Source: a bacterium (GTDB lineage Bacteria > Patescibacteriota > Microgenomatia > UBA1400 > RBG-16-45-19). From it: a stretch of DNA of 11,825 nt. Location: NCBI GenBank assembly GCA_003247275.1, contig QKAA01000032.1, forward strand, positions 1 through 11,825, written 5' to 3'. Below are positions 6,769-11,825 of the stretch, one piece after another. The translations under genes and the position numbers were made by a program. How positions within the stretch are numbered: position 1 is the stretch's first letter; each line of letters begins with the position of its first letter. The notes beneath the pieces were generated by a model. That model searched no databases, was not told the origin of the DNA, and saw only the letters and a program-made list of their open reading frames with translations.

Positions 6769-7239
6769 ATGAGACCAGAATTAGAACCATCTAAATATTC
6801 TCCACCTCTCAATATCAGCGTGGCAAAATTTGCTGCTAACGATTTAGTATTTTGCAATCCATATGATGATCATTTCACCACCCCCAATTTTTACGAACAA
6901 GATAGCAATATAGAACATGGAATCAGGCTATTAGAAAACCTTAATATTAAAGAAACAAAATTTTCCAAAAATATTAATAATCGATGGGAACAAATAGCAA
7001 TTCGTATTCCCTATGAACCAAATTTATTGCTCTCCATAACCGAACAATGGGAACAAGGTAACGATGTTTTCTTAACAATTCCCACAAATCACAAAAACCT
7101 AAGTCATAAAGTTATGTTGAATGGAATCTTCCGAGAAATTAATACCTCCCAAGAATCAGAAAACTTCAGCTTCTTACTGCTTCGCTTCTCTTTCAATCCT
7201 TCAATCAATCAACCTAAAAACTACATTTTCCCTTGCTGA
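6769..7239 (+). CDS. Hypothetical 156-aa protein
   Basis: I do not recognise this protein. Read from the ATG at 6769 it is 156 aa, soluble, without signal peptide or membrane segment. It appears to be mixed alpha/beta, with strands such as QIAIRIPY and NDVFLTIP and a C-terminal hydrophobic strand (FSFLLLRFSF). Asn, Glu and Ile are abundant and codons are AT-rich. There are no cysteine pairs or obvious catalytic motifs; Cys29 and the final Cys156 are the only cysteines. It has its own TATAAT promoter and stands alone. Its last 19 bases overlap the convergent coiled-coil gene. Confidence 0.65.
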   Translation: MRPELEPSKYSPPLNISVAKFAANDLVFCNPYDDHFTTPNFYEQDSNIEHGIRLLENLNIKETKFSKNINNRWEQIAIRIPYEPNLLLSITEQWEQGNDVFLTIPTNHKNLSHKVMLNGIFREINTSQESENFSFLLLRFSFNPSINQPKNYIFPC

Positions 7240-7709
7240 CCTTCGTGTGAACCCTGCACAGCCTTAATTTGCTGCTGCCACACCGCTTCATCCTCTTTTT
7301 CTTTTTGTAATTGCACAATTTGTTTCTTTTCCTCTTCTTGTTGCTCTTCGACTTGATCCTTCTCCGCATTCTCTTGCTTGCGCTTCTGATAATACTCAAT
7401 TTCTTCCTGAAGTTTTTCCTGATGTTGTTTGTATAAAGTTTGTGACTGTTCCTGAGAAGCTACTTGCTTTTGAGCTAACTGCTGTTTTGCCGCATCATCC
7501 TGTGCTTTTTGTTGACCCTGCTCTAATGCGTCTAATCCCCCATTCTCATCTCCACCATTCGCAGCACTCCTCCCCAAAATTTGCTCCAAGATTTTCGCTG
7601 GTTCCGATGCCACACCTTTAGCCGCATCAACAGCCGTATCTTTAAGCTGTTCGCCCACACTATCACGAATTTGACCTAATGGATTTGCACTAACCGGTTT
7701 ATCTCCCAT
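7221..7709 (-). CDS. Q/E/K-rich coiled-coil protein
   Basis: A 162-aa protein is read from the ATG at 7709. An upstream in-frame ATG at 7739 exists, but the extended -10 at 7725-7717 lies downstream of it, so the later start is preferred. The N-terminal 50 residues (PLGQIRDSVGEQLKDTAVDAAKG...) look like an amphipathic helix region. A Gly/Asn linker (50-58) follows, and then a long helical, highly charged stretch (about 60-150) of Gln, Glu and Lys typical of coiled coil. No membrane segment or signal peptide is seen. Such proteins often act as structural or adaptor filaments. Lineage-restricted proteins of this style occur in CPR genomes, as a general impression only. The function is unknown. 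Confidence 0.7.
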   Translation of the reverse strand: MGDKPVSANPLGQIRDSVGEQLKDTAVDAAKGVASEPAKILEQILGRSAANGGDENGGLDALEQGQQKAQDDAAKQQLAQKQVASQEQSQTLYKQHQEKLQEEIEYYQKRKQENAEKDQVEEQQEEEKKQIVQLQKEKEDEAVWQQQIKAVQGSHEGQQGKM

Positions 7710-7716
7710 ACCACCA

Positions 7717-7725
7717 ATCCTAACA
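7717..7725 (-). promoter_or_regulatory. Extended -10 promoter, leaderless coiled-coil gene
   Basis: The minus strand reads TGTTAGGAT, followed by 7 bases and the ATG at 7709. No -35 is found at normal spacing. A GGTGG in the gap is too close to the ATG to serve as a ribosome-binding site, so a leaderless start is likely. Confidence 0.5.
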
Positions 7726-7756
7726 CACATCCTCGCCACACACTCCTATCACTAAC

Positions 7757-7778
7757 AAAAAACCCAGGTTTCCCTGGG
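7757..7778 (-). terminator. Intrinsic terminator of the thyA-recR operon
   Basis: Read on the minus strand: CCCAGG (7778-7773), a GAAA tetraloop (7772-7769), CCTGGG (7768-7763), then six T's (7762-7757). It begins 7 bases after the stop of the deoxyribosyltransferase-like gene. This is the only textbook rho-independent terminator I found in the window. Confidence 0.92.
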
Positions 7779-7785
7779 CTCCTTA

Positions 7786-8355
7786 CTAACCTTCAAATTC
7801 TCTATTTTTCTTCATATCTTCTTCAATCAGACGTCGTAAATACACTGCCCGAGGCACTCGCCTCTTCTTTGAAACCCAGTCTAAATATGCACCAATTTTG
7901 GGAGATATAAAAAAGTTAAACCTCGTATCAATCTTCTCCGAAATCAATTCCATTGCATACTTAATATCTTCAGCCAAGGAATTGTCGGTATACTTTACCC
8001 ACACCAATTTTTCATCTTGTAATCCCAAAAAGAAAGATGGTTCATAACCTTCACGATACAAACCCAATACCGGCTTTCCCTTCTCTAAAGCTAATGTAAT
8101 CTCGTGACCAATATGTAGAGTTGATGGAAATGACACCTCCGCAACAACGACATCACAACTAGCAATCCACTTCAACACTTTTTTATAATAGTCCATTCTT
8201 TCTTTATCAGTTTTGTTTACTGCATCAGACAAACTCGTCACCGTAGTATCCTCAAAAATATCGTGACCCAGCCCTTTTAGATGCCCAACAATATCCTCGT
8301 AAGATCCCCCAAATGTATCTTTTTGAGCAATGGCTGCTGAAAAATATATTTTCAT
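7786..8355 (-). CDS. Nucleoside 2-deoxyribosyltransferase-like protein with RHH-like tail
   Basis: This 189-aa protein has two parts. Residues 1-130 match the nucleoside 2-deoxyribosyltransferase fold: KIYFSAAI at the start, GHDIFED (30-36), then CDVVVAEVS with Asp68 and Glu73, and HIGHEITLALEKGKPVLGLY (81-100), where Glu85 is the likely nucleophile. Classical members swap bases between deoxynucleosides; relatives hydrolyse modified nucleotides. Residues 145-184 (FNFFISPKIGAYLDWVSKKR, then RVPRAVYLRRLIEEDMKK) look like a ribbon-helix-helix unit: a strand followed by two helices with the usual R-S/P-x-YLRR pattern. The ATG overlaps the methyltransferase stop as ATGA, so the two are translationally coupled. 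It is the last gene of the operon. The fold call is good; the substrate is open. Confidence 0.75.
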   Translation of the reverse strand: MKIYFSAAIAQKDTFGGSYEDIVGHLKGLGHDIFEDTTVTSLSDAVNKTDKERMDYYKKVLKWIASCDVVVAEVSFPSTLHIGHEITLALEKGKPVLGLYREGYEPSFFLGLQDEKLVWVKYTDNSLAEDIKYAMELISEKIDTRFNFFISPKIGAYLDWVSKKRRVPRAVYLRRLIEEDMKKNREFEG

Positions 8356-9056
8356 ATTGCCTCTCCCGAAAGATTAACCGTTCGTTTTTTTATTATGAGC
8401 GAGTAAAAACCAGGACGATCTATAACCTTGTGTTTGACCACCTTTTTTTCGATAACATCTATCTCTTTATATTTAGACAGTAGTAAATCAACTTCATCCT
8501 TTGTATATGATTGAAAATATCTGGCTCCAACCTCATCCTTAACCTTAAATACTTTCCCTGATCCCAACCTCAATCTAAACAATAAAATTCCATCTATCCG
8601 AAGAGCTGCAATAATTTTATTTAATAGTATTTCAAAATCAGATTTAGATATATGTTCAAAAGCGCTATCTGACAAAATTCCATCATAAGAAACTGCCGGC
8701 AATTCAATTGATCGGATATCAGATATTAATAGAGGTGATCTAACGCCATTGTGCACACTCAAATTAATCATACTTTTAGATGCATCAATTCCAATACACG
8801 ACATCCCCCTCTGAGACAACTCCAATATATCCCTACCGCTTCCTGAACCCATAACTAAAACAGTATCGCCAATTTTTAACTGAGAGATAAAAGGGTGTAA
8901 ATAATCAAATTTAGTTCGTTGAATCATTTCATCGTCAAATTCATATGTCCGAGAATAATTACTCGCATATAAATCATAAGACTCAATTGTCTCCTCCATC
9001 TGCGCCTCAGATAACTGCGCATCAAGATAGCACCATGTTCCACTTGCTTTTGCCAT
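8352..9056 (-). CDS. Class I SAM-dependent methyltransferase
   Basis: This 234-aa Rossmann methyltransferase shows motif I VLVMGSGSGRD (67-76; Gly-x-Gly-x-Gly), the acidic end of strand 2 in CIGIDAS (Asp91), DIRSIELP (113-120), the YDGILSDSAFEHI segment (124-136) and ALRIDGILLFRLRLG (151-165). The layout is that of small-molecule methyltransferases of the UbiE/Methyltransf_11/25 type; the acceptor is unknown. No DNA-methylase NPPY or DPPY motif is present, so it is not an N6 or N4 DNA methylase. The ATG at 9056, 22 bases after recR, lacks a clear ribosome-binding site. The ATG at 8999 (MEETIESYDLYA), with GAGG six bases upstream, is a real alternative. Base composition is visibly lower in GC than in recR. 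It overlaps the next gene by 4 bases. Confidence 0.82.
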   Translation of the reverse strand: MAKASGTWCYLDAQLSEAQMEETIESYDLYASNYSRTYEFDDEMIQRTKFDYLHPFISQLKIGDTVLVMGSGSGRDILELSQRGMSCIGIDASKSMINLSVHNGVRSPLLISDIRSIELPAVSYDGILSDSAFEHISKSDFEILLNKIIAALRIDGILLFRLRLGSGKVFKVKDEVGARYFQSYTKDEVDLLLSKYKEIDVIEKKVVKHKVIDRPGFYSLIIKKRTVNLSGEAI

Positions 9057-9078
9057 AATCTAAATTAAATATAAGTTT

Positions 9079-9687
9079 TTATACTTCTTTCCTCCCCTCC
9101 AGCGCCCTAGAGAGAGTCACATCATCGGCATATTCCAAATCCCCACCCACCGGCAGTCCTCGACCGATCCGCGTTATTATTATTTGATCAGCCAACTTCT
9201 GTTCCTCAATGAGACGAACAATATACATTGCTGTCCCCTCACCTTCCATGGTGGGATTAGTTGCCAGAATTATTTCGGCGATTTTACCACCTTTCAATCG
9301 AGTAATCAAATCATTTATGAACAACTGATCGGGCCCAATATTGTGAAGCGGTTGAATCACTCCGTGAAGCACATGATAAAGGCCGTCGTATGCGCCAGAA
9401 CGCTCAATTGCTAGCAAATCCATTGGCTCTTCCACCACACAGATCTTTGTCTGATCTCGACCAGTATCGGCACAGACACTACATGGCTCTGTTTCGCCAA
9501 TATTTTTGCACACCGAACACACTTTCGTCTCTCGCTTTAACTCTGAAAAAACCTTTGCATATCGGTCCAATTCTGATTGAGGATTATGGAGTAAATAAAA
9601 AGCTAATCGTTGGGCTGATCGCGGCCCAATTCCCGGCAATTTTTCTAGCTGATCCACTAAATTAACTACCGCTCGAGGCAATCTCAT
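9079..9687 (-). CDS. recR: Recombination mediator RecR
   Basis: A 202-aa protein is read from the ATG at 9687, which overlaps the upstream stop as ATGA; the longer in-frame version (from 9732) would add 15 residues that do not belong to RecR. With RecO or RecF it loads RecA at gaps and stalled forks. The order of domains is standard: helix-hairpin-helix (LEKLPGIGPRSAQRLAF), a four-cysteine zinc finger (CSVCKNIGETEPCSVC), a Toprim domain from ICVVEEPMDLLAIE through ILATNPTMEGEGTAMYI, and a C-terminal GRGLPVGGDLEYADDVTLSRAL. All key residues are present and the length is typical. Placement in a nucleotide-synthesis operon is less usual than the common dnaX-ybaB-recR cluster. Confidence 0.97.
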   Translation of the reverse strand: MRLPRAVVNLVDQLEKLPGIGPRSAQRLAFYLLHNPQSELDRYAKVFSELKRETKVCSVCKNIGETEPCSVCADTGRDQTKICVVEEPMDLLAIERSGAYDGLYHVLHGVIQPLHNIGPDQLFINDLITRLKGGKIAEIILATNPTMEGEGTAMYIVRLIEEQKLADQIIITRIGRGLPVGGDLEYADDVTLSRALEGRKEV

Positions 9688-10214
9688 ACCTGTGTTTCTT
9701 TCTTCAATGCCGACACTCGTCCCCCCTGCCATTGCCCTCGATACACTGCCGTCTTTCCTGAAACTTCAGCAAACAGCACATGAGCAATCCGAGCCCCCAT
9801 TTCGATCGTCACCGTTGATGGTCCCTCATTTTTTAACGCAAAAGTTAATTCACCACAATATCCTGGCGCAATCTGAGTTGTTCGTAAAAATAATCCCATT
9901 CTCTGCAATGTTGATCGAGGTTTTAAAATTCCCACCAAATTATCCGGCACATTGACCGTTTCCACCGTTTTTACCAACACAAAATCACCAGGATTTAACA
10001 CTACCGTTTTATCTTTCAATGTCGCAATTGTTTCGATCTCGCATGTTTTTCGCTCCGTCACCCCCAGATACCCATCCCCTTTTATTCGATACACTTCAGA
10101 TAGCTGTAAATCAAACCCACACCCCTCCGGATTTGTTAATTCCCGTTCGCATAAACCCTCAACCAACTTTTTTTCTTCCACTAACTGCAAAAGCTTATCA
10201 ACACCAAGAAACAT
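9684..10214 (-). CDS. dcd: dCTP deaminase/dUTPase-fold protein, atypical active site
   Basis: This 176-aa protein belongs to the trimeric dCTP deaminase/dUTPase superfamily, which makes dUMP precursors for ThyA or removes dUTP. Motifs seen: GCGFDLQLSE (31-40), NPGDFVLVKTVETVNVPDNL, GILKPRSTLQRMGL (95-108) with the phosphate-binding Arg100-Ser101 and Arg105, GYCGELTFALKNEG, and a C-terminal YRGQWQGGR (158-166) like the family's flexible lid. Two expected acids are missing: Ala116 replaces the Asp of the IDxGY motif, and Ala126 sits where dCTP deaminases have the catalytic Glu. The segment before it is also about 2 residues shorter than in E. coli Dcd. Activity may differ, so the symbol is by similarity only. 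AGGAG at 10228-10224, inside the preceding gene, sets the start; the stop overlaps recR. Confidence 0.8.
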   Translation of the reverse strand: MFLGVDKLLQLVEEKKLVEGLCERELTNPEGCGFDLQLSEVYRIKGDGYLGVTERKTCEIETIATLKDKTVVLNPGDFVLVKTVETVNVPDNLVGILKPRSTLQRMGLFLRTTQIAPGYCGELTFALKNEGPSTVTIEMGARIAHVLFAEVSGKTAVYRGQWQGGRVSALKKETQV

Positions 10215-10218
10215 ATAT

Positions 10219-10431
10219 TCAATCTCCTAATTTACTAAGTATAAAAGTTGCTAATTCAGGAAAATTTTTTCCCAACCAAACCACCAATTTCCCCCGAGTC
10301 ACATTTTGGTCTGAATTCAAAAAGAAATAACTATTTTCCCCAACAGCCACCACAGAATTACCATTGTTATGAAATGATCTAATTCTATCGTCATCGATAA
10401 CTGGAGGTTGAAGCCAATCAAGAAATTCCAT
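10219..10431 (-). CDS. Small hypothetical protein between thyA and dcd-like gene
   Basis: I do not recognise this 70-aa protein. It is read from the ATG at 10431, two bases after the thyA stop; a GTG at 10437 overlapping the thyA stop as GTGA is the alternative start. It is acidic to neutral and soluble, with a Trp-containing N-terminus (MEFLDWLQPP), a central strand pair (SVVAVGENSYFFLNS) and a C-terminal helix (ELATFILSKLG). It has no cysteine and no known motif. No separate promoter or ribosome-binding site is visible, so translation must be coupled to thyA. Its final codons carry the AGGAG used by the next gene. This strict coupling supports a real gene. Confidence 0.65.
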   Translation of the reverse strand: MEFLDWLQPPVIDDDRIRSFHNNGNSVVAVGENSYFFLNSDQNVTRGKLVVWLGKNFPELATFILSKLGD

Positions 10432-10433
10432 AC

Positions 10434-11390
10434 TCACTGCTTTTTTTCAAAAAATCCACCCGCTACCGTTAAATCGCCTTTAATAGTTTTATGTGGTTCA
10501 TAGCCAATTAACTCCACTTTATCTGGTGAGAAACTATCCAAAGAAGTAACCGACGGATCTAATCGTAATTCTGGAAACGATTTTGGCTTCCGCTCCAACT
10601 GCTGTTTCATCTGCTCAATATGATTTTCATAAATATGCACATCACCGAACGTATGCACAAATTCTCCTGGTTTCACCCCTAAAATCTGAGCCAAAATCAC
10701 TGTCAGCAATGCGTACGAAGCGATATTAAATGGCACGCCCAAGAATAAATCAGCCGACCGCTGATAGAGCTGCAAATAAAGTCGGCCATCCTTAATCGAA
10801 ACCTGATACATGTTGTGACAGATTGGGAAATACGAAGCGTCTTCCCTGTCCGCCATGGTATACAAATATTCTGGATTCCATGAAGTCACAATCGCATTCC
10901 GCGCCATCGGATCCTCTTTCAACTCCGAAACCACCCATGCTAACTGATCGATTGTTTTCCCCGATTTCCGCGTCGGCCAGGATCGCCACATTTCCCCATA
11001 TATTTTGGGTAATTCTCCCCATTTTTTCGCAAACTTTTTATCACTAGCAATCTTGTCAATAAACTCCTCTTTGGTTAAGTCACTGTTGCCAAATTTATGC
11101 GCATAAATTTTATACGGGTAATCATCCCAAATATGCACATTATTATCGACCAAATATTTAATATTCGTCATGCCGGCCATAAACCAATATAGTTCGTGCA
11201 GTACTCCCTTCCAATACACCCGCTTCGTCGTCAATAGTGGAAACCCATCAGCCAAATCATACCGACATTGCCGCCCAAACAAAGACAACGACCGTACTCC
11301 TGTTCCCCGATCTACATTCCACATCCCTTCCTCTAAAATCTCAGCCGCCAAATTAAGATATTGATATTCAGGGTGGTCAAGTTTCGTCAT
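10434..11390 (-). CDS. thyA: Thymidylate synthase ThyA
   Basis: This 318-aa enzyme methylates dUMP to dTMP with methylene-tetrahydrofolate. Visible landmarks: DRGTGVRSLSLFGRQCRYDL with the phosphate-binding Arg28, HELYWFMAGMTN with Glu66, the catalytic Cys191 in FPICHNMYQ, QRSADLFLGVPFNIASYA (210-227; Arg211, Ser212, Asp214 and Asn222), and DVHIYENHIEQ (His252, Tyr254). The residue before the catalytic Cys is Ile rather than the more usual Pro. The length is slightly above the 264-aa E. coli form because of an insert around 93-130. The ATG at 11390 is fixed by GGAGGAG at 11402-11396, 5 bases upstream; the extra 8 codons to 11414 would overlap that site. It is the first gene of the minus-strand operon and diverges from the DHFR gene. 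Confidence 0.97.
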   Translation of the reverse strand: MTKLDHPEYQYLNLAAEILEEGMWNVDRGTGVRSLSLFGRQCRYDLADGFPLLTTKRVYWKGVLHELYWFMAGMTNIKYLVDNNVHIWDDYPYKIYAHKFGNSDLTKEEFIDKIASDKKFAKKWGELPKIYGEMWRSWPTRKSGKTIDQLAWVVSELKEDPMARNAIVTSWNPEYLYTMADREDASYFPICHNMYQVSIKDGRLYLQLYQRSADLFLGVPFNIASYALLTVILAQILGVKPGEFVHTFGDVHIYENHIEQMKQQLERKPKSFPELRLDPSVTSLDSFSPDKVELIGYEPHKTIKGDLTVAGGFFEKKQ

Positions 11391-11433
11391 AACAACTCCT
11401 CCAATTTTCTCCATTCATAATTACCATAAATCA

Positions 11434-11442
11434 AGCCTAACA
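11434..11442 (-). promoter_or_regulatory. Extended -10 promoter of the thyA operon
   Basis: The minus strand reads TGTTAGGCT, matching TGnTAnnnT. It would start transcription near 11427, leaving about 36 bases of leader with GGAGGAG. It is the likely promoter of the whole operon down to 7757, and lies about 30 bp from the divergent DHFR promoter. Confidence 0.45.
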
Positions 11443-11470
11443 CATAGCCCCAAACTCCATTTTTTCTTCT

Positions 11471-11479
11471 TGCTATACT
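11471..11479 (+). promoter_or_regulatory. Extended -10 promoter, leaderless DHFR gene
   Basis: TGCTATACT is followed by only 6 bases before the ATG at 11486. Transcription should therefore start at or immediately beside the A of the start codon. No Shine-Dalgarno sequence or -35 box is present. Confidence 0.6.
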
Positions 11480-11485
11480 ATCTCC

Positions 11486-11825
11486 ATGAACATCAATCTC
11501 ATCGCTGCCATCACTAACGACAATTTTATTGCTGCCGCCACACAGCAAAAATCAACTCGTTGGACCAGCCCCGAAGACACTGCTTTTTTTACTAAGCAAA
11601 CCAAACAAGCCGGCATCGTCAGTATGGGCTCCACTACCTATCAAACTATCGGTAAGCCTCTCGCTCAACGCATCAACATTGTCATCACTAATCACCCAGA
11701 AAAAATCAAGGAAGCAACGGACATTGCCAACCTCCCCAACTACCAAGGTTCATTCCCCACCTCGCTCTACACCACCAATTTAGAACCTAAAAACCTAATT
11801 CAATTCCTCACAGACAAAAATTATC
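11486..11825 (+). CDS. folA: Dihydrofolate reductase, 3' end cut off
   Basis: The gene starts with ATG at 11486 and runs open to the window edge, giving 113 residues of an expected 155-170. DHFR reduces the dihydrofolate left by ThyA back to tetrahydrofolate with NADPH. Recognisable parts are NLIAAIT at the N-terminus; the substrate loop RWTSPEDTAFF, with Trp26, Asp31 (the position of E. coli Asp27) and Phe35; the cofactor strand IVSMGSTTYQTIGKPL (44-59); and RINIVIT. The Arg that normally follows MG and contacts the NADPH 2'-phosphate is Ser49 here. Divergent placement against thyA fits the shared pathway. The family call is good; the missing C-terminus cannot be judged. Confidence 0.85.
   Translation, partial: MNINLIAAITNDNFIAAATQQKSTRWTSPEDTAFFTKQTKQAGIVSMGSTTYQTIGKPLAQRINIVITNHPEKIKEATDIANLPNYQGSFPTSLYTTNLEPKNLIQFLTDKNY

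Noticed and set aside
7214..7399. 61-aa Lys/Arg-rich minus-strand ORF
   Set aside because: It is an alternative frame of the repetitive coiled-coil coding sequence, which turns Glu/Gln/Lys codons into Arg/Lys runs.
8352..9056. DNA methyltransferase of a restriction-modification system
   Set aside because: No NPPY/DPPY or cytosine-C5 motifs are present and no restriction endonuclease or specificity gene is adjacent; it is a general small-molecule-type methyltransferase.
9684..10330. Several plus-strand ORFs opposite the dcd-like and recR genes
   Set aside because: They are antisense readings of conserved genes, rich in Pro, Ser and His, with no start signals.
1..11825. Alternative genetic code with TGA as Gly or Trp
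   Set aside because: TGA closes the dcd-like gene, the methyltransferase, thyA and the 70-aa ORF at sensible ends, and no conserved Gly or Trp is encoded by TGA.

Overview
The window looks like chromosomal DNA of a small-genome bacterium of the Patescibacteria/CPR type, possibly Microgenomates-like. This is an inference from style: compact gene packing with gaps under about 110 bases, many 3' overlaps, moderately AT-rich DNA, several lineage-restricted small membrane or secreted proteins, and a divergent cysteinyl-tRNA synthetase. TGA is used as a normal stop (dcd-like gene, methyltransferase, thyA), so the genetic code is the standard bacterial one. No tRNA, rRNA, CRISPR array, transposase or phage gene was seen.

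Layout, left to right. 1-541 (+): the 3' end of a small XRE-type repressor, then a one-pass membrane protein with a HEAT-like repeat. 634-1527 (+): a secreted protein with a very acidic linker. 1557-1594: a 38-bp inverted repeat that holds the promoter of a 245-aa HD-domain phosphohydrolase (1597-2334, +). 2324-4533 (-): a tRNA-dihydrouridine synthase followed by a YibE/F-family membrane protein. 4606-4875 (-): a YtxH-like membrane protein, divergent from an unknown 98-aa ORF (4950-5246, +). 5192-6658 (-): cysteinyl-tRNA synthetase. 6769-7239 (+): an unknown 156-aa protein. 7221-7709 (-): a Q/E/K-rich coiled-coil protein.

From 7757 to 11390 the minus strand carries one tightly packed six-gene unit, transcribed as thyA, a small unknown gene, a dCTP deaminase/dUTPase-fold gene, recR, a SAM methyltransferase, and a deoxyribosyltransferase-like gene with a ribbon-helix-helix-like tail. 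It ends in a clean intrinsic terminator. A dihydrofolate reductase gene, cut by the window edge, diverges from thyA. ThyA makes dTMP and dihydrofolate, DHFR recycles the folate, and the dUTPase/deaminase-fold protein would supply dUMP. RecR links the unit to recombinational repair. The last two genes are AT-richer and may be a later addition.

The most striking feature of the window as a whole is its promoter architecture. Nearly every transcription unit has an extended -10 box (TGnTAnnnT), usually with no recognisable -35. In five units the box sits only 6-10 bases before the ATG with no Shine-Dalgarno sequence, which predicts leaderless or nearly leaderless mRNAs. Other points worth checking are a cysteinyl-tRNA synthetase whose HIGH motif reads TIGN, a dCTP deaminase-like protein lacking the usual catalytic acids, and the methyltransferase/deoxyribosyltransferase pair.
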